The notes under the pieces are model-generated. The model had not been told where the DNA came from, searched no databases, and saw nothing but the letters and a program-made list of their open reading frames with translations. Below, one piece after another: positions 28,012-36,735 of a stretch of DNA of 49,801 nt. This DNA comes from Flavobacteriaceae bacterium. GTDB taxonomy: Bacteria > Bacteroidota > Bacteroidia > Flavobacteriales > Flavobacteriaceae. The first letter of the stretch is position 1; every line of letters begins with the position of its first letter. The translations under genes and the position numbers were made by a program. The DNA lies in assembly GCA_018608765.1 (NCBI GenBank), contig JABAYY010000093.1, positions 1 through 49,801 on the forward strand. The letters run 5' to 3'.

Positions 28012-28884
28012 ATGCAATTACTAGCGTACATTTTAATTTACCCAATTTTGTGGTTTGTTTCCATTCTTCCTTTTCGATTGCTATACACTGTTTCTGACCT
28101 TTTATACATTTTGATGTACCATGTTTTTAGATACCGGAAACAAACGGTTAAGGATAACCTTAGACTAGTATTTCCTGAAAAATCCGATTTAGAAATTAAA
28201 ACCATTACCAAAAAATTCTTTCATCATTTTTGTGATATGATTTTGGAATCTATTAAATCTATGACAATTTCTCTGGAGTCCATGAAGGCACGGTACACCT
28301 TTAAAAATTTGGATATTATTAAGGATTTTGAAAAACAAAATAAAAGCATCGTTGTTATGTGCGCCCATTATGGAAGTTGGGAATGGATTTTTATTCTTCA
28401 AACTTACACGACTCACCGTGGTTATGCAGTGTATAAGCGCCTTCAAAACAAGTATTTTGATCGCTTAATCAAATCTATTAGAGCCCGCTATAACAGTTAT
28501 TTAATTACAACGAAGGAAACATTTTCTGTTTTAGAAGATGCCAAAAAAAACGGCATATTATCTATGAATGGTTTTATTTCTGACCAAACACCTAAGAAGG
28601 AAAAGGCCCGTCACTGGAATGAATTTATGGGAATTAACGTCCCTGTTCATACAGGTGCGGAAGCATTAGCTAAAAAACTGGATATGCCTGTGTTATTTTT
28701 CTCTGTTGAGCGTAAAAAAAGAGGGTACTATGAGGCAACATTTCAAACTCTTGCTGAAAACCCAGCAGATTATAAGGACTATGAAATCACTGATAAATTT
28801 CTAAAACTTGTAGAAACACAAATCCACGAAGCACCCGAGTATTACCTGTGGACACACAAACGCTGGAAACATCGCAAGGTTTAA
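28012..28884 (+). CDS. Lipid A biosynthesis (LpxL/HtrB-type) acyltransferase
   Basis: 290 residues. An N-terminal membrane anchor (ILIYPILWFVSILPF) is followed by the HX4E catalytic motif (His119 to Glu124 in HYGSWEW) and by ISDQTPKKEKARHWNEFMG, the acyl-acceptor motif of the family. It adds a secondary acyl chain to lipid A precursors, or acylates a related envelope lipid. A TATATTTG box is at 27980-27987. Its stop overlaps the glmM stop on the opposite strand by 4 nt. Confidence 0.93.
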   Translation: MQLLAYILIYPILWFVSILPFRLLYTVSDLLYILMYHVFRYRKQTVKDNLRLVFPEKSDLEIKTITKKFFHHFCDMILESIKSMTISLESMKARYTFKNLDIIKDFEKQNKSIVVMCAHYGSWEWIFILQTYTTHRGYAVYKRLQNKYFDRLIKSIRARYNSYLITTKETFSVLEDAKKNGILSMNGFISDQTPKKEKARHWNEFMGINVPVHTGAEALAKKLDMPVLFFSVERKKRGYYEATFQTLAENPADYKDYEITDKFLKLVETQIHEAPEYYLWTHKRWKHRKV

Positions 28885-30269
28885 ATCCTTGCTATATTTT
28901 TTATTTCTTGTATAATTTTATCTGCTAAAATATCCGCTTTCTCTTGAGAAGGTGCTTCTGTGTAAATTCGGATAATTGGCTCAGTATTACTTTTCCTTAA
29001 ATGTACCCACTCCATTTCAAAATCGATTTTAACTCCATCAATAGTAGAAATTTGTTCGTGTGCATACTTAGCTTCCATCGCTTCTAAAATACCATCTACA
29101 TCTATGGAAGGATTTAAGTCGATTTTTTTCTTACTCATAAAATAAGAAGGATAGCTAGCCCTTAATGTACTCACCGCTATTTTACGTTCCGCCACTAAGC
29201 TTAAAAAGAGAGCCACTCCTACCAAAGCATCACGTCCATAATGGGACTCCGGAAAGATAATACCTCCGTTGCCCTCTCCTCCAATGACCGCATCGGTTGC
29301 TTTCATAGCATTGACCACATTCACTTCCCCAACGGCACTGGCTGTATAAGTTCCGCCATATTTTTCGGTCACATCTCTTAATGCCCGTGTAGAACTGAGG
29401 TTACTCACTGTATTTCCTGGACGTTGACTTAATATGTAATCTGCACAAGCAACTAATGTATATTCTTCACCAAACATAATTCCTTTTTCGTCCATAAATG
29501 CCAAACGGTCCACATCGGGATCAACAGCAATTCCAAAATCGGCATTAGAAGAGACAACCTTTTCAGATAAATCTGTTAAATGTTGTTTCAGTGGTTCTGG
29601 ATTGTGTGGAAATTGTCCGTTAGGCTCGCAGTGTATTTTGACTGCTTCAACCCCTAAACGTTCCAATAGTAGCGGTATCGCAATTCCTCCAGTAGAATTC
29701 ACAGCATCCACCACCACTTTAAATTTACAGTCCGAAATGGCTTTTACATTTACAAATTCTAAATCCAATACTTCATCAATATGAATGTCAAAATAAGCTT
29801 GATTTTCAGTAATGACTCCTAAATCATCAACATCCGCGAATTCCATAGCATCGGCTTCAGCGATATCTAAAACACGTTGACTATGCTCTGCATTTAAAAA
29901 TTCCCCATTCTGATCTAAAAGCTTTAAAGCATTCCATTGTTTTGGATTATGACTCGCTGTTAAGATAATACCTCCATCTGCTTTTTCTAAAGGGACAGCA
30001 ATTTCAACAGTTGGCGTGGTAGATAAATCTAAATCAATGACATCAATACCCAAACCAATGAGTGTATTCATGACTAAGTTTTGAACCATACTTCCCGAAA
30101 TTCGGGCATCTCTTCCAACGACCACACGGTAATTGTCTTTAGAACGTTGCTGTTTGATCCACGTTCCATAAGCCGCAGCAAATTTCACAGTATCTATTGG
30201 AGTTAAGTTGGTTCCAACGGCACCACCAATGGTGCCACGTATTCCTGAAATTGATTTAATCAGTGTCAT
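28881..30269 (-). CDS. glmM: Phosphoglucosamine mutase
   Basis: 462 residues starting MTLIKSISGIRGTIGG. The catalytic phosphoserine is Ser106 in TASHNP. The metal loop is DPDVDRLAF, the sugar loop GEGNGGIIFP and the phosphate loop RKSNTEPIIRIYTEA. It converts glucosamine-6-phosphate to glucosamine-1-phosphate for peptidoglycan and LPS; a phosphomannomutase role is a less likely alternative. The internal ATG at 30269 is favoured because it sits just after a TATATTTG box. Confidence 0.9.
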   Translation of the reverse strand: MTLIKSISGIRGTIGGAVGTNLTPIDTVKFAAAYGTWIKQQRSKDNYRVVVGRDARISGSMVQNLVMNTLIGLGIDVIDLDLSTTPTVEIAVPLEKADGGIILTASHNPKQWNALKLLDQNGEFLNAEHSQRVLDIAEADAMEFADVDDLGVITENQAYFDIHIDEVLDLEFVNVKAISDCKFKVVVDAVNSTGGIAIPLLLERLGVEAVKIHCEPNGQFPHNPEPLKQHLTDLSEKVVSSNADFGIAVDPDVDRLAFMDEKGIMFGEEYTLVACADYILSQRPGNTVSNLSSTRALRDVTEKYGGTYTASAVGEVNVVNAMKATDAVIGGEGNGGIIFPESHYGRDALVGVALFLSLVAERKIAVSTLRASYPSYFMSKKKIDLNPSIDVDGILEAMEAKYAHEQISTIDGVKIDFEMEWVHLRKSNTEPIIRIYTEAPSQEKADILADKIIQEIKNIARI

Positions 30270-30287
30270 GTAAAAAATAAGTTTCAA

Positions 30288-30295
30288 CAAATATA
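30288..30295 (-). promoter_or_regulatory. -7 box of glmM
   Basis: TATATTTG on the minus strand, 18 nt before the chosen ATG. Full match to TAnnTTTG; the -33 element is unclear. Confidence 0.45.
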
Positions 30296-30340
30296 AGACT
30301 TCAAATCAATTATATTAAAATGTATTCATAATTTCGCTCT

Positions 30341-30934
30341 ATGAATTACTTGGCACATATTTTACTTTCTGGAAATAATCCCGACATCATGATTGGAAAC
30401 TTTATTGCAGACAGTATTAAAGGCTCAAAATACAGCTCCTACCCTCTTCAAATACAAAAGGGAATCATATTACACCGACAAATAGACACCACAACAGATG
30501 CCCACTCCGCTTTTAGGCAAAGCACCAAACGGCTTCATAAAAACTATGGGCATTATTCAGGAATTATAGTAGATATATTTTACGATCACTTTTTAGCTAA
30601 AAACTGGGCGGATTATTCAAACATTCCTTTGGCTGATTATATTCAGACGTTTTATAAATTATTACGTGATAATTTTGAGATACTTCCTGAAAACATTCAA
30701 AAAATGGCTCCCGTTATGATGGAAGGAAACTGGTTGTTAATCTATGCGGATCTTGATGGTATTGACCGTGTTTTAGCAGGAATGAATCGGCGTACTAAAA
30801 ACAGATCAGGAATGGACAATGCAGGACAGGAATTAAAAGAATTCTACACCCTTTTTGAAGCAGACTTTAGATTGGTGATGAAAGACCTGAAAGCACTGAG
30901 TAGTGATTTTTTAGCGAATTATAATATCAACTAA
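30341..30934 (+). CDS. acpH: Acyl carrier protein phosphodiesterase
   Basis: 197 residues starting MNYLAHILLSGNNPDIMIGNFIADSIKG. The conserved His and Asp positions (LAHILLS, GNFIADS, HRQIDTTTDAH, DIFYDHFLAKNW) match the AcpH/DUF479 family. In E. coli AcpH removes the 4'-phosphopantetheine group from ACP. Single gene, convergent with recG with an 8-nt overlap of coding ends. Confidence 0.93.
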   Translation: MNYLAHILLSGNNPDIMIGNFIADSIKGSKYSSYPLQIQKGIILHRQIDTTTDAHSAFRQSTKRLHKNYGHYSGIIVDIFYDHFLAKNWADYSNIPLADYIQTFYKLLRDNFEILPENIQKMAPVMMEGNWLLIYADLDGIDRVLAGMNRRTKNRSGMDNAGQELKEFYTLFEADFRLVMKDLKALSSDFLANYNIN

Positions 30935-33032
30935 TATAATTCCAGATGTTCTTATATTTCCCCATTTTGATATAGGTTTGTGCAATAGCTTGATGCTTGG
31001 TGTTTTCTAGTTTAGGATCTGATACAAGTACTTTTTTAGCCCAATGCCGCGCTAAAGACAAGATGTCTTTATCTTTTACAATATTGGCTATTTTCAACTC
31101 TAAGACCCCACTTTGTTGAGTGCCCATCATATCTCCAGGACCTCGAAGACGTAAATCAACTTCCGCAATTTCAAATCCATCACTTGAATTGACCATGGTT
31201 TTCATACGGGTTTTACTGTTGTCGCCTAACTTTGAACCAGTCATTAAAATACAATAACTCTGCTCACTTCCACGTCCAACACGTCCTCTCAATTGGTGGA
31301 GTTGCGAAAGCCCAAACCGTTCGGCACTTTCAATAATCATTACAGAAGCATTGGGCACATTGACGCCTACCTCAATCACGGTGGTGGCAACCATAATCTG
31401 TGTTTCACCTTTCACAAAACGCTGCATTTCAAATTCCTTATCAACAGGTTTCATCTGGCCATGTACGATGGATACTTGATAGTTTGGCATTGGAAAATCT
31501 CGCACAATACTTTCATAACCATCCATTAAATCTTTAAAATCCAAAGTTTCACTTTCATTAATCAATGGATATACAATATAAATCTGACGGCCTTTTGCAA
31601 TTTCATCTCTAATAAATCCAAGTACTTTCAGACGGTTGCTATCAAAACGATGGACGGTTTTAATTGGTTTTCTTCCAACAGGCAATTCATCAATCACAGA
31701 AATATCTAAATCTCCATACACAGACATCGCTAAGGTTCTAGGAATCGGAGTTGCTGTCATGACCAAAATATGGGGTGGACACACGTTTTTCTTCCAAAGC
31801 TTACTGCGTTGTGCCACTCCAAACCGATGTTGCTCGTCAATAATTGCCAAGCCAAGATTCTTAAACTTCACCTTATCTTCTAAAAGTGCATGCGTTCCTA
31901 TAATAATCTGTAATTCGCCCGATTCTAATTGTTCATGAATGAGGCGTCGAGCCGCAGTTTTACTTGATCCTGTTAGCAATCCAATCTTGACGCCTATCAA
32001 ATCACAAAATGGTTTTAAGCCGTTGTAGTGTTGGAACGATAATATTTCAGTGGGTGCCATCAGAGTTGCTTGAAAATTATTATCAATTGCAATCAACATA
32101 GACATCAACGCTACAATGGTTTTCCCAGAGCCCACATCACCTTGTAACAAACGATTCATTTGGGCATTACTGTCCATGTCAATCCTAATTTCTTTCAATA
32201 CACGTTTTTGAGCATTGGTCAGTTCAAACGGTAAATGCTCGTTATAAAACGTATTAAAATAAGATCCTACGGTTTCAAATCGATAGCCCTTTATTTTAGT
32301 CTTATGAATGATGTTTTTTAGAATGAGTTGAAGTTGGATATAAAAAAGTTCTTCAAATTTTAAACGAAATTGCGATAAACTCAATAAATTTTGAGTTTTT
32401 GGAAAATGAATGTTTAGAAGAGCTTCACTTTTAGAAATCAATTTTTGATGTTCTAAAATTTCTATGGAAAGAGATTCTTCAAACCGGCCATTGAGTTGCA
32501 AGAACAACTGTTCCATAATTTTACAAATCACTCGGTTCGATATCCCTCTGTTTGTTAACTTTTCAGTGGAAGGATAAATGGGTTGGATAGCCTTTGAAAG
32601 GCTTTTATCATAATCCGTTTTGAGTTCAATATCAGGATGCGGCATGCTAAAAGTTCCATTGAACAAATTTATTTTTCCAAAAATCACATAATCAGTATGA
32701 GTTTTCAGATGCTCACGGATCCATTTATGACCTCTAAACCAAACCAACTCCAAGTAGCCAGTTTCATCTCGAAAAGTTGCTACAAGACGTTTTCCACGTT
32801 TCTGAGCAATTTCTTTGAAACCAGTAATTTGTCCAACAACTTGAACTTCTGCATTGGTGGGTTGCAGTTCAGAAACCTTATAAAAACGCGTGCGATCGAT
32901 GTAGCGATTTGGAAATAAATTTATGAGGTCTTGAAAAGTATGAATTCCTAATTCTTTACGCAGTACTTCAGCACGCCCAGGCCCTACACCTTTCAAATAA
33001 TCTATGGAAGTTTGAAGTAATGTGTTTTGCAT
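30927..33032 (-). CDS. recG: ATP-dependent DNA helicase RecG
   Basis: 701 residues. An N-terminal wedge/OB domain (YLKGVGPGRAEVL, and VQVVGQITGFKE) precedes the SF2 helicase core with Walker A GDVGSGKT, motif II DEQH, TATPIPRTLAM and QLRGRVGRG. It remodels stalled replication forks and branched recombination intermediates. I start at the ATG at 33032 and not at the adjacent upstream TTG. It follows the membrane-anchored 174-residue gene by 9 nt. Confidence 0.97.
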   Translation of the reverse strand: MQNTLLQTSIDYLKGVGPGRAEVLRKELGIHTFQDLINLFPNRYIDRTRFYKVSELQPTNAEVQVVGQITGFKEIAQKRGKRLVATFRDETGYLELVWFRGHKWIREHLKTHTDYVIFGKINLFNGTFSMPHPDIELKTDYDKSLSKAIQPIYPSTEKLTNRGISNRVICKIMEQLFLQLNGRFEESLSIEILEHQKLISKSEALLNIHFPKTQNLLSLSQFRLKFEELFYIQLQLILKNIIHKTKIKGYRFETVGSYFNTFYNEHLPFELTNAQKRVLKEIRIDMDSNAQMNRLLQGDVGSGKTIVALMSMLIAIDNNFQATLMAPTEILSFQHYNGLKPFCDLIGVKIGLLTGSSKTAARRLIHEQLESGELQIIIGTHALLEDKVKFKNLGLAIIDEQHRFGVAQRSKLWKKNVCPPHILVMTATPIPRTLAMSVYGDLDISVIDELPVGRKPIKTVHRFDSNRLKVLGFIRDEIAKGRQIYIVYPLINESETLDFKDLMDGYESIVRDFPMPNYQVSIVHGQMKPVDKEFEMQRFVKGETQIMVATTVIEVGVNVPNASVMIIESAERFGLSQLHQLRGRVGRGSEQSYCILMTGSKLGDNSKTRMKTMVNSSDGFEIAEVDLRLRGPGDMMGTQQSGVLELKIANIVKDKDILSLARHWAKKVLVSDPKLENTKHQAIAQTYIKMGKYKNIWNYIS

Positions 33033-33041
33033 CAATCCACT

Positions 33042-33566
33042 TTAGTAAGTTAATAAATGACTCACTTCATTTTTTAAATACGCTAAGGCAGCATTGCTTG
33101 GTGATGACGTATCCATTGATTTTGTGAGTACTAATTCACGGAACTTATCTGCTGTACTAGAATTATTTGAAATATCACAATTTCGAATAAATTGAATCGT
33201 CGTGTTTTTAGCAGTTAAAATAATATTCCAACATTCTTCTGATAAATAGATTTGTTGTGCTAAATTATGCTCAAATTCTTGTTCGATATTTTGTATTAAT
33301 AATTGTTCATAATCTTCTTTACGTTGAGAAATAGGCTGAATACGAATCAATAAATTATTGGGAGCCATGCGTTCTAAAACCAAGGTCATACGTTCATAGG
33401 CTTGAAGTTTGACAGGAAGCACTTCTTTTTGTAGCGATTTATGAAGGATGTAGTGACGGCGTTTATTTTCGTTATTGGTATATTCTTTAAAAAATAAATA
33501 AGCAATTGCACCTGTTATAAGGGCTGGAATGCAATACATGATAAGGCTATAAAACTCAATTTCCAT
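33042..33566 (-). CDS. Membrane-anchored protein of unknown function upstream of recG
   Basis: 174 residues. One N-terminal transmembrane segment (about 8-26, MYCIPALITGAIAYLFF), then a charged region (KEYTNNENKRRHYILHKSL) and a mostly helical cytoplasmic domain with KLQAYERMTLVLERMAPNNLLIRI, QNIEQEFEHNLAQQIYLS and ECWNIILTAKN. No catalytic motif. The same domain arrangement is common in Flavobacteriaceae near recG, as far as I recall. Same transcript as recG. Function unknown. Confidence 0.75.
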   Translation of the reverse strand: MEIEFYSLIMYCIPALITGAIAYLFFKEYTNNENKRRHYILHKSLQKEVLPVKLQAYERMTLVLERMAPNNLLIRIQPISQRKEDYEQLLIQNIEQEFEHNLAQQIYLSEECWNIILTAKNTTIQFIRNCDISNNSSTADKFRELVLTKSMDTSSPSNAALAYLKNEVSHLLTY

Positions 33567-33746
33567 TTAAAAAATTTATAGGTTGATTAATATCAGCCAA
33601 GTTAATAATTTCAATCTAAATAAAAGCAAAATTTAATACGATCAAACGATTTTAGTAACTTCCCTAGAATTGTTTATAATTTATAGGACTTCCTTTTAAA
33701 AATACGAATTACATTCCTTAATTTCACGTCTTAGAAAAAACGAAAT

Positions 33747-36068
33747 TTGAAACAGTATTTAAGTCAACTTAACGAGGCACAATTAGCGCCTACCCTTCAG
33801 AAAGAAGGACCAATGATTATCATTGCCGGTGCAGGTTCTGGAAAAACTAGGGTCCTCACCTATCGCATCGCCTATTTGATGAGCGAAGGGGTCGATCCTT
33901 TTAATATTTTATCCCTCACTTTTACCAACAAAGCAGCTCGTGAAATGAAAACACGAATCGCTTCGATTGTAGGTGACAGCGAAGCAAAAAACTTGTGGAT
34001 GGGAACGTTTCACTCTGTTTTTGCTAAAATTCTACGGATTGAAGCTGATAGATTGGGATACCCTTCTAATTTTACAATTTATGATACTCAAGATTCTCAG
34101 CGTTTAATTTCTTCAATTATTAAAGAAAAAAAGTTAGATAAAGATATTTATAAATACAAGCAAGTTCAATCTAGAATATCCTCTTACAAAAACAGTTTAA
34201 TTACTGTGAAGGCGTATTTTCAAAACCCTGAGCTCAAGGAATCTGATGTGATGGCAAAGCGTCCAGAAATGGGAGAGATTTATAAAGAATATGTGTCTCG
34301 TTGTTTTAAAGCGGGCGCGATGGATTTTGATGATTTATTGCTTAAAACGAATGAGTTAATCACTAGATTTCCAGAAGTTTTGGCTAAATATCAAGATCGT
34401 TTTCGATACATATTGGTTGATGAGTATCAAGATACAAACCATTCTCAGTATTTAATTGTGAGGGCACTTTCAGACCGGTTTCAAAATATTTGTGTGGTTG
34501 GAGATGATGCACAGAGTATTTATGCATTTCGAGGGGCAAACATCAATAATATTTTGAATTTTCAAAAAGATTATGACAACGTAAAAATGTTTCGATTGGA
34601 GCAAAACTACCGTTCGACTAAAAACATTGTCAATGCTGCCAATTCCATTATTGAAAAAAATCAAACCAAACTAGAAAAAGTAGTTTGGACAGCAAATGAA
34701 GAAGGTCCAAAAATCATTGTCAACCGTTCATTAACTGATGGTGATGAAGGCCGTTATATAGCCAGTACCATCTTTGAAAACAAAATGCAAAACCAAGCTA
34801 AAAATGGTGAATTTGCAGTATTGTATCGTACCAATGCACAATCAAGATCTATTGAAGATGCCCTCAGAAAAAGAGGATTAGAATATCGAATTTATGGTGG
34901 CTTATCCTTTTACCAACGAAAAGAAATAAAAGATGTCCTCTCCTATTTGCGCATTATTATCAATCCTTCAGATGAAGAGGCTTTAAAACGGATTATTAAT
35001 TTCCCAGGAAGAGGAATTGGTCAAACGACTGTTGACCGCTTAATAGTATCTGCTAATGAACATAATAAGTCTATTTTTGAAATCTTAAAACACCTTAACG
35101 AGCTTCCCATAAACCTCAATGCTGGGACCAAGACCAAACTACAAAACTTTACAACAATGATTGAAAGTTTTAAGGTCATGAGTCAAACGGCAAATGCCTT
35201 TGATTTGGCGGAGCATGTATGTAAAGCTAGTGGATTGATCCAAGAGTTTAAAAAAGATGGCACTCCAGAGGGTATTTCTCGAATGGAAAACATCGAGGAA
35301 TTGCTTAATGGTATCAAAGATTTTGTAGAAGGGCAGCAAGAACTAGCAGATTCTACAGGATCCATTGCTGAGTTTTTAGAAGATGTTGCTTTGGCAACAG
35401 ACCTAGACAATGAAGAAGGTGAAGACAGTGATAAAGTAGCCCTTATGACCATTCACCTGGCAAAAGGATTGGAATTCCCTTACGTGTATATTGTTGGTTT
35501 GGAGGAGGATTTATTTCCGAGTGCCATGAGCATGAGTACCAGAGAAGAATTGGAAGAAGAACGACGCTTGTTTTATGTAGCCTTAACTCGTGCTGAAAAA
35601 CAAGCTTACCTTACCTACGCACTCTCGCGTTACCGTTGGGGGAAACTTGTTGATTCTGAACCGAGTCGATTTATTGAAGAAATTGATGAACAGTATTTAG
35701 AGATTGTAACTCCCAAAGAAGAACGGCGTTTCAACCCCATGTTGAGTGCTGATATCTTTGGAGATGTTGAACCTAATACAGTGCGTTATAAGAAGCCTGC
35801 TTACATGAAAGCAAAGCCCAAGGCCGCTGAGAAATTTAAAATTTCAACACCAAAAAATTTAAAGAAAGTCAGTGAAACAAAACCCACAACTAATTTATTT
35901 GATAATAAATTAATTGTTGGCGATATGGTCAATCATCAACGTTTTGGAAAAGGGAATGTTTTGAGTATTGAAGGCAAAGCAGCTGATTTGAAAGCTGAAA
36001 TTAAATTTGAAACCGGTGGGATTAAAAAGTTATTACTGCGTTTCGCTAAACTTGAGATTATCTCCTAA
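33747..36068 (+). CDS. pcrA: UvrD/PcrA-type SF1 DNA helicase
   Basis: 773 residues starting from TTG (33747). Relatives begin with the same MxQYLSQLNEAQ sequence, and no ATG is available before the Walker A motif GAGSGKT (residues 28-34). Motif II DEYQDTN, motif III GDDAQSIYAFRGA, LEQNYRST, and the late motifs MTIHLAKGLEF and VALTRAEKQ define the family. The C-terminus from about 710 is a Tudor-like fold (VGDMVNHQRFGKGNVL), as in PcrA. It acts in excision repair and replication. First of a tight five-gene run. Confidence 0.95.
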   Translation: MKQYLSQLNEAQLAPTLQKEGPMIIIAGAGSGKTRVLTYRIAYLMSEGVDPFNILSLTFTNKAAREMKTRIASIVGDSEAKNLWMGTFHSVFAKILRIEADRLGYPSNFTIYDTQDSQRLISSIIKEKKLDKDIYKYKQVQSRISSYKNSLITVKAYFQNPELKESDVMAKRPEMGEIYKEYVSRCFKAGAMDFDDLLLKTNELITRFPEVLAKYQDRFRYILVDEYQDTNHSQYLIVRALSDRFQNICVVGDDAQSIYAFRGANINNILNFQKDYDNVKMFRLEQNYRSTKNIVNAANSIIEKNQTKLEKVVWTANEEGPKIIVNRSLTDGDEGRYIASTIFENKMQNQAKNGEFAVLYRTNAQSRSIEDALRKRGLEYRIYGGLSFYQRKEIKDVLSYLRIIINPSDEEALKRIINFPGRGIGQTTVDRLIVSANEHNKSIFEILKHLNELPINLNAGTKTKLQNFTTMIESFKVMSQTANAFDLAEHVCKASGLIQEFKKDGTPEGISRMENIEELLNGIKDFVEGQQELADSTGSIAEFLEDVALATDLDNEEGEDSDKVALMTIHLAKGLEFPYVYIVGLEEDLFPSAMSMSTREELEEERRLFYVALTRAEKQAYLTYALSRYRWGKLVDSEPSRFIEEIDEQYLEIVTPKEERRFNPMLSADIFGDVEPNTVRYKKPAYMKAKPKAAEKFKISTPKNLKKVSETKPTTNLFDNKLIVGDMVNHQRFGKGNVLSIEGKAADLKAEIKFETGGIKKLLLRFAKLEIIS

Positions 36069-36082
36069 ATGCACTGAATTAT

Positions 36083-36703
36083 ATGGCTGAACTTCTCAAA
36101 ATATATCCTGAAAATCCAAACCCAAAAGCCATTGAAAAAGTGGTTGAAACACTCAAAAAGGGAGGGTTAATTATCTATCCAACAGATACTGTTTATGGAT
36201 TGGGATGTGATATCACCAACGTTAAAGCACTGGAACGTATTGCCAAAATAAAAGGCGTCAAATTGGAACGATCAAACTTTTCGTTTATTTGTCATGACTT
36301 GAGTAATTTAAGCGATTATGTCACCCAAATTGAGACCCCTATATTTAAACTTTTAAAACGAACACTTCCTGGTCCTTACACTTTTATTCTTCCTGGAGCT
36401 AATACATTGCCACACCCCTTCAAGAAAAAGAAAACCGTAGGAATTCGAATTCCAGACAACTCAATTGCATTAGAAATTGTAGAAGCTTTAGGGAATCCAA
36501 TTGTATCTACATCGATTCACGATGACGATGCCATCTTAGAATATACCACAGACCCAGAGCTGATATTTGAAAAATGGGGTTCCAAAGTTGATATGGTTAT
36601 CGATGGTGGTTATGGAGATAATCAACCATCAACAGTCGTTGAAGTGAAGGGTACTGAAATTAGTATTATTAGAGAAGGAAAAGGAAATGTTGACATATTT
36701 TAA
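36083..36703 (+). CDS. Threonylcarbamoyl-AMP synthase family protein (YciO/Sua5)
   Basis: 206 residues with the YrdC-like domain: GGLIIYPTDTVYGLGCD, an ERSNFSFICHDLSNLSDY segment, LLKRTLPGPYTFIL and VGIRIPDNSIALEIVEALGNPIVSTS. The C-terminus (IIREGKGNVDIF) lacks the extra Sua5 domain, as in TsaC/YciO. The TsaC/Sua5 enzymes make threonylcarbamoyl-AMP for t6A in tRNA. YciO is a paralogue with unclear activity, so both roles are possible. 14 nt after pcrA and 32 nt before uvrA. Confidence 0.88.
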   Translation: MAELLKIYPENPNPKAIEKVVETLKKGGLIIYPTDTVYGLGCDITNVKALERIAKIKGVKLERSNFSFICHDLSNLSDYVTQIETPIFKLLKRTLPGPYTFILPGANTLPHPFKKKKTVGIRIPDNSIALEIVEALGNPIVSTSIHDDDAILEYTTDPELIFEKWGSKVDMVIDGGYGDNQPSTVVEVKGTEISIIREGKGNVDIF

Positions 36704-36735
36704 TCAGAAATAATTAAGCGCGTACAGAAAATTTT

